Positions 55,998-64,000 of a stretch of 64,000 nt of DNA are shown here, piece after piece (position 1 is the stretch's first letter; each line of letters starts with the position of its first letter). Both the position numbers and the translations under genes were made by a program. The DNA comes from Brachybacterium epidermidis (lineage in GTDB: Bacteria > Actinomycetota > Actinomycetes > Actinomycetales > Dermabacteraceae). The notes beneath the pieces are model-generated. The model had not been told where the DNA came from, did not search any database, and saw nothing but the letters and a program-made list of their open reading frames with translations. The stretch is from the NCBI RefSeq assembly GCF_015209585.1, contig NZ_JADEYR010000008.1, positions 1 to 64,000 on the forward strand, given 5' to 3'.

Positions 55998-57326
55998 ATG
56001 GCGATCAATCGCAGCCTCCTGATGTTCCAGACCGTCGAGGACCTGCTCGGTCCGGGACGGACCCCTCTGCGGATCCCGGACTTCCAGCGGCCGTACTCCT
56101 GGACCCCGCAGCACGCCCGGCAGCTGGTCACCGACATCGCCTCCGCCCGGGAGCGCCGCCCGGAGCAGCCCTACGTGATGGGCACGATGATCCTGCTGCA
56201 GAGGCCGGGCGAGGATCACTTCGAAGTGGTCGACGGGCAGCAGCGCCTTCTCACCCTGCACATGCTGCGCACCTTGCTCCGCGACGGGAGGCTGCGAGAT
56301 CTCGCCTCCGGCACGACGCCGATCCATCGCGTCTACCAGGGGCTCGCCCGGCTCGTCGAGAAGATGCAGGACAAGGCTGGCTCCCTGCGCTTCCTCGACT
56401 CCCGAGCCCAGGTTCTACGGATCGTCACCGATGACGAGGACGAGGCGTTCCAGTTCTTCGACTCGCAGAACTTCCGTGGCAAGGCCCTGCGCCCCCACGA
56501 CCTGCTCAAGGCCTCCCATTTGCGGGAGATGGTCGCGACCCCGGCTGCCGAGCAGCGGGCCGTGGTCGAGCAGTGGGAGTCGGCCGAGGAGAATGACCTC
56601 GACCGACTCTTCGGCACCTATCTAGCTCGCATCCACTGGTGGAGCCGGAATCTTCCTGCCCATGCCTTCACCGCCGAGGATCTCGACCTCTTCAAGGGCG
56701 TCAGCCGTTCCACGCCCCGTCTGCCGGCCACCGAGTACCACCGCGCCGCGAAGACGGTTCTTCCCGGGGTCCAGCAGTGGGCGCATCCGGACGCCGATGA
56801 GCGTGCCGCGCGGGACCTCCGGCGGGCCCGGCATCAGCTGGACGCGCCGCTCTCCGCCGGTCGCTCGTTCTTCGACTTCGCGACTTTCATGCTCGAGGAG
56901 ATGGAGCGCTTCGAGAACCTGCTCTTCCGTCGGGACACCGAGATGGGGGATCCGGATCCGGACCTCGAGATCTTCCGCGTCGGAGCACGTTTCCGCTTCA
57001 ACCGGGAGCTGTACATTGCTGCGGCGCTTTACTTCACCAACAAGTACTCGGAGGACGATCTGCACGAGATCAGGCCGCGCCTGTTCCGCTGGGCGTTCGG
57101 GCCGCGTCTCGCGTACGAGAGGCTCGGGTGGAAGTCGACAGACAACTTCGCGCGGGGGCTCGCGACGGCCCGAGAGGGACTCGCGGCGTTCAATCTCTTC
57201 GCCCGCATGCGCGACAGCCTCGATCCCGCGCAGCTCGCTCTCGAGAACCTTCCGATTCCGCCGACCGTCCGCTCCACGAGCGAGGACGACAAGACGCTCC
57301 AGGCGCTGCTCGAGGAGATCCGCTGA
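55998..57326 (+). CDS. DUF262 (GmrS/ParB-like) protein, no HNH domain
   Basis: A 442-residue protein with a ParB/Srx-type DUF262 NTPase domain. Motifs are LRIPDFQRPYSWTPQHARQL at residues 24-45, EVVDGQQRLLTLHMLRTLLR (DGQQR about residue 79) and FFDSQNFRGKALRPHDLLKA (the N/QxRGxxL motif). The C-terminal 230 residues are helical, with no HNH/DUF1524 site, so it is a GmrS-like half. Leaderless start at ATG 55998 behind TACCGT. The next DUF262 gene starts 1 nt after its stop codon, so the two are translated from one message. Confidence 0.88.
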   Translation: MAINRSLLMFQTVEDLLGPGRTPLRIPDFQRPYSWTPQHARQLVTDIASARERRPEQPYVMGTMILLQRPGEDHFEVVDGQQRLLTLHMLRTLLRDGRLRDLASGTTPIHRVYQGLARLVEKMQDKAGSLRFLDSRAQVLRIVTDDEDEAFQFFDSQNFRGKALRPHDLLKASHLREMVATPAAEQRAVVEQWESAEENDLDRLFGTYLARIHWWSRNLPAHAFTAEDLDLFKGVSRSTPRLPATEYHRAAKTVLPGVQQWAHPDADERAARDLRRARHQLDAPLSAGRSFFDFATFMLEEMERFENLLFRRDTEMGDPDPDLEIFRVGARFRFNRELYIAAALYFTNKYSEDDLHEIRPRLFRWAFGPRLAYERLGWKSTDNFARGLATAREGLAAFNLFARMRDSLDPAQLALENLPIPPTVRSTSEDDKTLQALLEEIR

Positions 57327-57327
57327 C

Positions 57328-59397
57328 ATGACGCAGACCCACACCGCCCACGATGTCCAGGCGATCCCCGTCGGCCGTCTCTTCACCGAATCCCACGAGC
57401 GATATTCCGTGCCGCTGTACCAGCGGAACTACACCTGGGGCGAGGAGCAGATCCATCGCCTCCTCCAGGACGTACTCGACGAGGCCGGGCAGCCCGAACT
57501 CAAGGAGTACTTCTTGGGGAACCTCGTGGTCGCGCCACCGGCACGTCCGGACGAACCGTTCGACGTGATCGACGGGCAGCAGCGCCTGACCACGTTGTAC
57601 ATCCTGCTGTCCGTGCTGCGACGGGATCGCGACTTCCCCGCGATCACCGGCGACCTGCAGCCGCTCACCTACGAGGCCCGCGACAAGGCAACTGCCGCCC
57701 TGCGGACCGTCGCGCGCGGTGGAGTCACCGCGGAGGACGTGGAGGTCGATCGTGAGGACTCCGGGATCCGCCGCGCGGAGGGGATCATCGCCGAACGTCT
57801 CGCCGATCCTGTGCTGCGGCAGAAGCTGATCGAGAGCCGCTTCGTCGAGTACCTGCTGACGAAGGTGCTTCTGATCCGGATGCCCATCGATCGGTCCACG
57901 GACCTGAACCAGTACTTCGAGATCATGAACACCCGCGGCGCCCAGCTCAGCCCGGTCGACATCGTCAAGGCCCGCCTACTGCGCTGCCTGCAGCATCCCG
58001 ACGATCGCGCGCTGCTGAACCATGTCTGGTCAGCCTGCTCCGACATGGAGCATTACGTGACGATGACCGTGACCGCCGGCGACACCGCCTGGCGCGCGAT
58101 GGTCTTCGGCGATTCCTGGGAGGGGCTGCCCAGCGCGGACTTCACCGAGCTGCGGGACCAGCTGATCACGCAGAACCCGGCGGCGATCGCGCCTGCATCA
58201 GACCCCAGCACGGCGGCACCGGCCGCGGCGATGGATCTGAACCAGGCGATCTCCCTCTACGCACGCACCGAGACGACGAAGGAAGCGGCCGAGGTCAGCG
58301 AGGGAGAGCGATTCACCTCGCAGATCACCTTCCCGACGTTCCTCCTGCACGCGTTGGCCGTGCGCCCGATGGTCGGCGATACGACATCGCTAGACCGGCA
58401 GCTCGACGACAAGCAGTTGGTCGACCGATTCACTCGTCGGCTCCAGGAGCTCGACGCCGACGCGCGCGAGGACTGGGTCCAGCGCTTCACCACCGATCTG
58501 CTGCGCTTGCGCGTGCTCTTCGATCGGTACGTCCTCAAGCGCGATGCGACCCTCACCTCCGGGCACGAGTCGACGAGCGATGAGGAGCCGGGCAGCTGGT
58601 CGCTCTTCCGTGTGGCACGCGGCGAATCCTCGAAAACCGGGACCGTGCGCTACTCCCCGCGGTACCGGCCGACCTTCGCCGACGACGAGAGCGGCGCCAG
58701 ACCGCGCTCGCTGCAGCGCCGGATCCTGCACCTGCAGTCGGCGCTGCGCATCACCTACACCTCGCCGAGGACCATGCACTGGGTCACCGAGGTGCTGCGC
58801 CATGCACTGGACCGTGCGGACAGCGGTGAGGCGGTCACGGCGGAGGGGCTGTACGGCGTGCTGCAGCGCCATGCGCTGGACCGGCTCGACGCGGCGCTGC
58901 ACCCCGACGGAGAGAAGAACGAGGTCGGGCCCGACGGTCTCCCGCTGGGCTTCGGGATCCCGCGCATCGTCTTCACCTATCTCGACTACCTGCTCATCGA
59001 GCGGGAGAACGCGTGGGACTTCACCTTCAGCTACCGCACCTCTGTCGAGCACTTCTCCCCAGGGACCGAGGACGTGGAGCACGCCTCCCCCGCTGAGCAC
59101 GTCGAGGACCGGCAGTTGCTGGATTACCTCGGGAACCTCGCCCTCGTCACCGTCAGCACGAACTCGAAGTTCAGCAACTACCAGCCCGGGCACAAGGCGC
59201 AGAACCTCGCGGCGCGTCGGCAGAGTCTGAAGCTCGACCTCATGGCGCGGCGCGCTGCAGCGGGAAGCTGGAACGACGCGGACATCCTGGAGCATCATCG
59301 GGAGATGGTGGAGCTGCTGTTCGAGGCGTTGGGGCAGGAACCTCCGGTGCTCCGCAACGCGACGGAACCCGCGCCGCATGACAGTGACAACGCATAA
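57328..59397 (+). CDS. DUF262 protein with HNH/DUF1524-like C-terminus
   Basis: A 689-residue protein. DUF262 motifs are YSVPLYQRNYTWGEEQIHRL (about residue 25), FDVIDGQQRLTTLYILLSVL (about 82) and YFEIMNTRGAQLSPVDIVKA (about 205). The C-terminus has TSVEHFSPGTEDVEHASPA (about 572; the EHxxP of DUF1524) and LDYLGNLALVTVSTNSKFSN (about 600), so a GmrD-type nuclease site is likely. ATG at 57328 follows the preceding stop by 1 nt, with GAGGAG of the upstream gene as SD. The second gene of three in the cassette. Confidence 0.88.
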   Translation: MTQTHTAHDVQAIPVGRLFTESHERYSVPLYQRNYTWGEEQIHRLLQDVLDEAGQPELKEYFLGNLVVAPPARPDEPFDVIDGQQRLTTLYILLSVLRRDRDFPAITGDLQPLTYEARDKATAALRTVARGGVTAEDVEVDREDSGIRRAEGIIAERLADPVLRQKLIESRFVEYLLTKVLLIRMPIDRSTDLNQYFEIMNTRGAQLSPVDIVKARLLRCLQHPDDRALLNHVWSACSDMEHYVTMTVTAGDTAWRAMVFGDSWEGLPSADFTELRDQLITQNPAAIAPASDPSTAAPAAAMDLNQAISLYARTETTKEAAEVSEGERFTSQITFPTFLLHALAVRPMVGDTTSLDRQLDDKQLVDRFTRRLQELDADAREDWVQRFTTDLLRLRVLFDRYVLKRDATLTSGHESTSDEEPGSWSLFRVARGESSKTGTVRYSPRYRPTFADDESGARPRSLQRRILHLQSALRITYTSPRTMHWVTEVLRHALDRADSGEAVTAEGLYGVLQRHALDRLDAALHPDGEKNEVGPDGLPLGFGIPRIVFTYLDYLLIERENAWDFTFSYRTSVEHFSPGTEDVEHASPAEHVEDRQLLDYLGNLALVTVSTNSKFSNYQPGHKAQNLAARRQSLKLDLMARRAAAGSWNDADILEHHREMVELLFEALGQEPPVLRNATEPAPHDSDNA

Positions 59398-59400
59398 GGT
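59395..59400 (+). promoter_or_regulatory. possible internal -10 TAAGGT before the third DUF262 gene
   Basis: TAAGGT, which contains the stop codon of the second gene, ends 6 nt before the ATG at 59407. The AAGG in it could equally serve as a weak SD, so this is either an internal promoter or a ribosome-binding site. Confidence 0.35.
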
Positions 59401-59406
59401 CGAAGA

Positions 59407-61542
59407 ATGGATACTCGCGTCCAGTCCCCCGGTCAGCTCTTCCAGCTGCCGCAGACCCTCGTGATCCCCCTGTTCCAGCGTCCCTACGTCTGGACCGAGG
59501 AACGGCAGTGGATCCCGCTGTGGGAGGACGTCGTGCGGCTCGTCGAACTCCGGATGGACCAGGCACCGTCGGCCACCCACTTCCTGGGCGCCGTGGTGAT
59601 GCAGCAGAGCCGGGGTCAGATGGGATTCGCTGACGAGTACTCGCTGATCGACGGCCAGCAGCGATTGACCACGATCCAGCTTCTGCTCAACGCGGCGAGC
59701 ATCGCGCTGCGCGATGCTGGGCAGTCCACGTCGGCCGAGCATCTCCAGATGCTCACCCTTCACGAGAGGAAGCTCGGATTCGAGGGTGCGGAGCGTTTGA
59801 AGGTGCGCCATACCAACGGAGACGGTGTCCCGTTCCTGCAGGCGATGCTTCCTGGGGACGCTCCGGACCTCGCGGCGGAATCAGCCGCCCATCCCATCCT
59901 GCTCGCGCACCGGTTCTTCTACGACCGGGTCCGCGAGTGGCTCGCCGACGGGGACGGCGACGAACTGCCCCGTCGCGCGACCGCGCTCGCGATGGCGCTC
60001 AGCCGCGGCTTCGAGATCGTCGTGATCAGCCTCAACACCGAGGAGGACTCCCAGTCCATCTTCGAGACGCTGAACGCGCGCGGCACGCCGCTCACGCAGG
60101 CGGACCTCGTCAAGAACCTCGTGTTCCAGAAGCTCGACGCCGAGGGCGCGGATATCCAGCAGGCGTACGAGCAGAACTGGCGCCTGTTCGACGAGCCGTT
60201 CTGGACGAACGAGGTGCGCCTCGGCCGATTCACGCTCCCGCAGGTCTCCTTGTTCCTGAACCACTGGCTGGTCGCCGAGACCGGCGAGGAAGTGCGTACC
60301 CCAGCCACCTTCGCCCGCTTCAAGCATTGGCTCGAGTACGAGAGCACCCGCTCGGTGCGTGAGGTGGTCAGCGACCTCCATGCCCAGGCCGTCCAGTACC
60401 AGGCGTGGATCACCGCGGCGACGTCACGCGAGGGCGCCGTCGATGCGGTGGAGCTGTTCTTCTACCGCTCCCTCGCCGCCGGCACTCGTGCCACCACCCC
60501 CCTGGTCCTCTGGCTCTTCGACAACGCCAATCGGGTTCCCCGCGACATCGCGGAGGAGGCATTGAGGTGGTTCGAGAGCTGGGTCGTCCGCCGCGCGATC
60601 CTCGGCCTCTCCACGGGCGACATGTCCCGCTCGGTCGCCCAGCTCATCAGCGAGCTGCGCGAGATCGATCCCACGGAGGTCGCTTCCAGGCTGCGCGACT
60701 CGCTCACGACCTGGACCACGCCCACCACCTACTGGCCCACGGATGCCGAGGTCGAGCGCAGCCTGCACATCGCACCCGTCTACCGCACTCTCTCCCGTTC
60801 CCGACTGCGGATGGTGCTCGAGGCGATCGAGGACGATGCTCGCGGCTACAGCTCGGGCAGACGGGCATGGAGCGGAAGTCGGGTGCCGCGCGACACCATG
60901 AACATCGAGCACATCCTCCCGCGACAGTGGCGTCAGAACTGGCCCGTCGCCACGGCTCAGGACGAGATCGATCGCGACGAGCACGTGCACCGCCTCGGCA
61001 ACCTCACTCTACTCACCACCTCGCTGAATTCCTCGGTCTCGAACCGCGCATGGGCCGGGAAGCAGGAGGCGCTGACTCGCCACGACGTCCTGCTGATGAA
61101 CCGAGGCCTGCGCGACGCCGTGGACTGGGACGAAGCGAGCATCTCCCGGCGTACCGCGGACGCCATCGACGCCGTTATCCGCACCTGGCCGGTCCCGACG
61201 GACCACACCGTGGTCCCCGAGAGCCACAAGGGAGAAGCCGACACCTCATGGATCGACTTCCGCCACGTCGTCGGTGTCGGACTCATCGAACCGGGAACCA
61301 CACTCCGGGCCCGGAACCCCCATGAAGCAACCGCCTCCGTCCTCGCCGACGGCCGCATCGAGGTCCGCGGAACCGCCTACGACAGCCCGTCAGGTGCCGG
61401 CAAAGCTGTCCGTGGAGGTACGACCAACGGGTGGAACTTCTGGATCCTCCCGGACGGGCGCCGGCTCAACGCGCTGAAGGAGCCGTACCGTCGGCTGCTC
61501 GATGAGAAGCGCTCGTCGGCGCGGAGCAGCGCAGACGCCTGA
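59407..61542 (+). CDS. GmrSD-like DUF262-DUF1524 protein with RAMA-like domain
   Basis: A 711-residue protein: DUF262 with VIPLFQRPYVWTEERQWIPL (about residue 20), EYSLIDGQQRLTTIQLLLNA (about 80) and IFETLNARGTPLTQADLVKN (about 218); DUF1524 HNH with TMNIEHILPRQWRQNW (about 498) and HRLGNLTLLTTSLNSSVSN; then a C-terminal module of about 75 residues (VGLIEPGTTLRARNPHEATA, VLADGRIEVRGTAYDSPSGA, GGTTNGWNFWILPDGRRL) that matches RAMA domains. Known GmrSD enzymes cut modified phage DNA; RAMA is proposed to sense adenine modification. Third gene of the cassette, 9 bp after the second. Confidence 0.88.
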   Translation: MDTRVQSPGQLFQLPQTLVIPLFQRPYVWTEERQWIPLWEDVVRLVELRMDQAPSATHFLGAVVMQQSRGQMGFADEYSLIDGQQRLTTIQLLLNAASIALRDAGQSTSAEHLQMLTLHERKLGFEGAERLKVRHTNGDGVPFLQAMLPGDAPDLAAESAAHPILLAHRFFYDRVREWLADGDGDELPRRATALAMALSRGFEIVVISLNTEEDSQSIFETLNARGTPLTQADLVKNLVFQKLDAEGADIQQAYEQNWRLFDEPFWTNEVRLGRFTLPQVSLFLNHWLVAETGEEVRTPATFARFKHWLEYESTRSVREVVSDLHAQAVQYQAWITAATSREGAVDAVELFFYRSLAAGTRATTPLVLWLFDNANRVPRDIAEEALRWFESWVVRRAILGLSTGDMSRSVAQLISELREIDPTEVASRLRDSLTTWTTPTTYWPTDAEVERSLHIAPVYRTLSRSRLRMVLEAIEDDARGYSSGRRAWSGSRVPRDTMNIEHILPRQWRQNWPVATAQDEIDRDEHVHRLGNLTLLTTSLNSSVSNRAWAGKQEALTRHDVLLMNRGLRDAVDWDEASISRRTADAIDAVIRTWPVPTDHTVVPESHKGEADTSWIDFRHVVGVGLIEPGTTLRARNPHEATASVLADGRIEVRGTAYDSPSGAGKAVRGGTTNGWNFWILPDGRRLNALKEPYRRLLDEKRSSARSSADA

Positions 61543-61557
61543 TCTCCGGCGGAGGTC

Positions 61558-62478
61558 GTGTCCGGCTACGACGCGTCGGGCTCGTCCGAGGTTTTGCCTG
61601 CAGAGCGCCGCGAGAATAGCGAGCCCATTCGGCCCGCCGTCGCCGCAGCGGCGCCCTTCACGGCGGATCCGGCCCCCATCACGATGCCCGTGGCGCCGCT
61701 CGAGGCAGGCTCCTCCCCCTCCTCCGTGGAGTCCGGTCGAGACGGCTTGAGGGAGCCGGCGGCGATGCTGCACCGTGCCGCGCCGTGGGGGCCGGTGCCG
61801 ATCTCCGGGATGCCGGTCGCGCTCACCCCGGCCGAACGGGAGGCGTACGAGGCGGAGTGGGGCGAGTTCTGCCGGGAGATGGACCTCGCGCGCCGCGGAC
61901 GCTACACCGCGAAAGGGCGGGCTGCGCTGCTGCGCTTCCGGCAGAAGGCCGGGCTGCTCCGCGTGGACTCGACGGTGCAGTGGATCGCGCAGCAGGTCGA
62001 GGCGGAGCGGCAGGTGGCCTGCTCGGTCGAGTTTGTGACCACCGCCGCGGACCCGATCACGGAGCGCCTGCGGGACGCGGGTCTCGAGGTCGCGACGATC
62101 TTCGGCCGGGACCGCTTCGACGTCGAGGAGCAGCGGCTGCGCTTCCAGACCGGGCAGGCGAAGGTCTGCGTGTTCACCACCTTCGCCTCGATCAGCCTCC
62201 ACGCCGGCGAGACCCTCCCCGGCGGGAAGCAGGCGAGCACGGAGCCGCGGGTCGGAATCTTCCATCAGGCCCGCTTCTCCGGGATCGCCGGCCGACAGGT
62301 CACCGGCCGCACCCACCGCGACCACCAGGTCTCCCCCTGGCACATCGCCTACGCCGAGGACACGGTCGAGGAACAGGTGTCCAAGGTGATGGTGGAGCGG
62401 ATCGCCGCCGCCTCCGACACCGTCGGCGGCGACACCGAGGGGCTGACGGACGTGGCGCAGCTGCTCGGCGCGGACTGA
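61558..62478 (+). pseudogene. C-terminal half of an SF2 helicase
   Basis: From about codon 85 the frame matches the second RecA domain of a phage/plasmid-type DEAD/DEAH helicase: LTPAEREAYEAEWGEFCREM, DSTVQWIAQQVEAERQVACS, LRFQTGQAKVCVFTTFASIS, and motif VI ARFSGIAGRQVTGRTHRDHQ, followed by HIAYAEDTVEEQVSKVMVER. The first RecA domain with Walker A and DExH is absent; the N-terminal 80 residues are Ala/Pro-rich and do not resemble it. It is therefore a truncated gene even though a 306-residue frame from GTG 61558 is open. Confidence 0.65.
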
Positions 62479-62672
62479 CTGCCGACGGCGAGCCTCATGG
62501 AGGGCAGCGCCTGAGCGGCGAACCTGTCGTGTGCTCTGCCTCGATCGCTGCTCTTCTCCCCCGACGGATCGGTGCCGCCGGACGCAGCACCATGGTACGG
62601 GCCACCTTGTGCCGGGAACAGGTCTACGGTGGGGAACGCACACCGTCCCCGCGCCCCAGGAGTCACCCGCTC

Positions 62673-64000
62673 ATGCCCTGCACCACCCTCCTCGTCGGCC
62701 GCCGTGCGAGCGCCGACGGCTCCCCGCTCGTCGCCCGCACCGAGGACTCCTCGGCCGGCAGCTTCGATCCGAAGCGGGCCGTGGTGGTGCGTCCCGAGGA
62801 CCAGCCGCGCAGTTACACCTCCGTGCTCGGCGGGCGCGCGATCGAGCTGCCCGAGAACCCGCTGCGCTACACCGCGATCCCGAACGCCCTGCCGGAAGAG
62901 GGGATCTGGGGCTGCGCCGGGATCAACGCGGCGAACGTCGCGATGAGCGCGACCGAGACGATCACCTCCAACCCTCGCGTGCTCGCCGCGGATCCGCTGG
63001 TCGAGCGCGACGGGGAGACCCCGGGTGGCTTCGGCGAGGAGGACTTCGTGACCCTCGTGCTGCCCTACATCCGCTCGGCCCGCGAGGGCGTTGAGCGGCT
63101 CGGGGCGCTGCTGGCCGAGCACGGCACCTACGAGATGAACGGGATCGCGTTCAGCGACGCCGAGGACATCTGGTGGCTGGAGACCGTGGGCGGGCACCAC
63201 TGGATCGCGCGGCGCGTGCCGGAGGACCACTACGTGACGATGCCGAACCAGCTGGGCATCGACTCCTTCGATCTCGAGGACGCCGAGGGGCCCGGTCGCG
63301 ACCACCTCGCCAGCCCCGACCTGCGAGCCTTCCTGCGCGAGCACCACCTCGACCTCACCCTGCGCGAGGACGGGCAGCGCGAGGACGTGTTCAACCCCCG
63401 CGAGGCGTTCGGCTCCCACACCGAGCACGACCACCTCTACAACACGCCCCGCGCCTGGTACATGCAGCGCACCCTCAGCCCGCACGCCGAGGACTGGGAC
63501 GCAGGGCGCCCCGGCGCGAGCCCCGACGCCGACGACCTCGCCTGGAGCCGCCGGCCCGAGCGCCTGCTGACGATCGAGGACGTCAAGGATGTGCTCTCCT
63601 CTCACTACCAGGGCACCGTCTTCGACCCCTACTCCGCGCGCGGCACCGACGCGGAGCGCCGCACCTTCCGCCCCATCGGCATCAACCGCCACAACGCGCT
63701 GGCGATCCTGCAGATCCGCGGCGACCTGCCCGCCTCGCATCGCTCGGTGCAGTGGATCGCCTACGCCTCGCTGCCGTTCACGACGCTGATCCCGATGTTC
63801 ACGAACGTCGAGGAGGCCCCGGCCTATCTTTCGACCACCGGCGAGACGGTCTCCACCGACAGCTTCTACTGGACCTCGCGCATGATCGCGGCGCTGGCCG
63901 ATGCGCACTTCCACCAGGTGATCCCGCTCATCGAGCGCTACCAGCAGCGCACCCTCGCGCTCGGCCGCAGCGCCGTCCACACGGCCGACGAGGAGGCCGC
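62673..64000 (+). CDS. C69-family (U34) dipeptidase, 3' end beyond the window
   Basis: An N-terminal-nucleophile cysteine dipeptidase related to Lactobacillus PepD. The protein starts MPCTTLLVGRRASADGSPLV, with Cys3 as the expected self-exposed nucleophile, then ARTEDSSAGSFDPKRAVVVR, IWGCAGINAANVAMSATET, FGEEDFVTLVLPYIRSAREG and SDAEDIWWLETVGGHHWIAR. ATG at 62673 follows an AGGAG 12 nt upstream. 442 codons are in the window and the frame is still open at 64000. It appears to be the first gene beyond the defence island. Confidence 0.9.
   Translation, partial: MPCTTLLVGRRASADGSPLVARTEDSSAGSFDPKRAVVVRPEDQPRSYTSVLGGRAIELPENPLRYTAIPNALPEEGIWGCAGINAANVAMSATETITSNPRVLAADPLVERDGETPGGFGEEDFVTLVLPYIRSAREGVERLGALLAEHGTYEMNGIAFSDAEDIWWLETVGGHHWIARRVPEDHYVTMPNQLGIDSFDLEDAEGPGRDHLASPDLRAFLREHHLDLTLREDGQREDVFNPREAFGSHTEHDHLYNTPRAWYMQRTLSPHAEDWDAGRPGASPDADDLAWSRRPERLLTIEDVKDVLSSHYQGTVFDPYSARGTDAERRTFRPIGINRHNALAILQIRGDLPASHRSVQWIAYASLPFTTLIPMFTNVEEAPAYLSTTGETVSTDSFYWTSRMIAALADAHFHQVIPLIERYQQRTLALGRSAVHTADEEA

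Noticed and set aside
55268-61542. A phosphorothioate (Ssp/Dnd) or BREX/DISARM system
   Set aside because: SspE-like DUF262-DUF1524 proteins resemble the third gene, but no Dnd/SspABCD, PglZ, BrxC or DrmB-like protein is present.
40157-62480. A prophage or integrative conjugative element
   Set aside because: No integrase, capsid, terminase, relaxase or attachment repeats were found; the only phage-like piece is half a helicase.

Overview
The window is a 64 kb piece of a high-GC Gram-positive chromosome of the Actinomycetota. The evidence is uniformly GC-rich codon use, many leaderless genes whose TANNNT -10 hexamer lies 6-8 nt before the start codon, a Pmt-type protein mannosyltransferase, a ClpC of actinobacterial layout, a bL32 without zinc cysteines, and a SepX/GlpR-like membrane protein beside rimJ and 5-FCL. 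The gene content fits Dermabacteraceae such as Brachybacterium; that genus guess is inference, not something proved here.

Region 1 (1-40.1 kb) is core housekeeping sequence. A minus-strand block carries rplY, pth, mfd, mazG and eno, followed upstream by a DoxX protein, prs and glmU, with a tRNA-Gln beyond glmU. A short plus-strand run (TetR, MarR, ABC-F) is followed by the minus-strand tatD-rsmA-ispE chain. Then come rpmF, rsmI, pmt, malQ, luxS, a LysR-like effector domain, a hydrolase, an acyltransferase and a DUF1846 protein. tRNA-Ala and an inositol-monophosphatase-family gene lead into the rimJ/SepX-like and 5-FCL/fmdB/SAF/mscL divergent cluster, then mutY, argA-like, dedA and clpC. Many neighbours overlap by 4 bp (ATGA or GTGA), which implies translational coupling. 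Several genes here look broken by single-base indels (doxX 5' end, sepX-like, alanine-racemase-like, perhaps mutY). A 2-gene deletion scar is inferred at 29.7-30.2 kb.

Region 2 (about 40.1-46.3 kb) is decayed accessory DNA. It holds fragments of a BRCT exonuclease, an SDR, an MFS transporter, a LuxR regulator and a multicopper oxidase, among poorly recognised but intact genes. One of these is a two-gene cassette (here 'A/B') that recurs at 54-55 kb.

Region 3 (46.4-62.5 kb) is a defence island. It contains an OGG-fold DNA-glycosylase-like gene, a complete type I restriction-modification operon (hsdM-hsdS-hsdR), and an operon of a caspase/CHAT-like His-Cys protein followed by the second A/B cassette. 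Divergent from that operon are three consecutive DUF262 (GmrS-like) genes, the last two with HNH/DUF1524 regions and the last with a C-terminal RAMA-like domain, and then a 5'-truncated helicase. The three DUF262 genes and the caspase-like/A/B operon share a 115 bp divergent promoter region and are the best candidates for an undescribed system. The window ends inside a C69-family dipeptidase gene.
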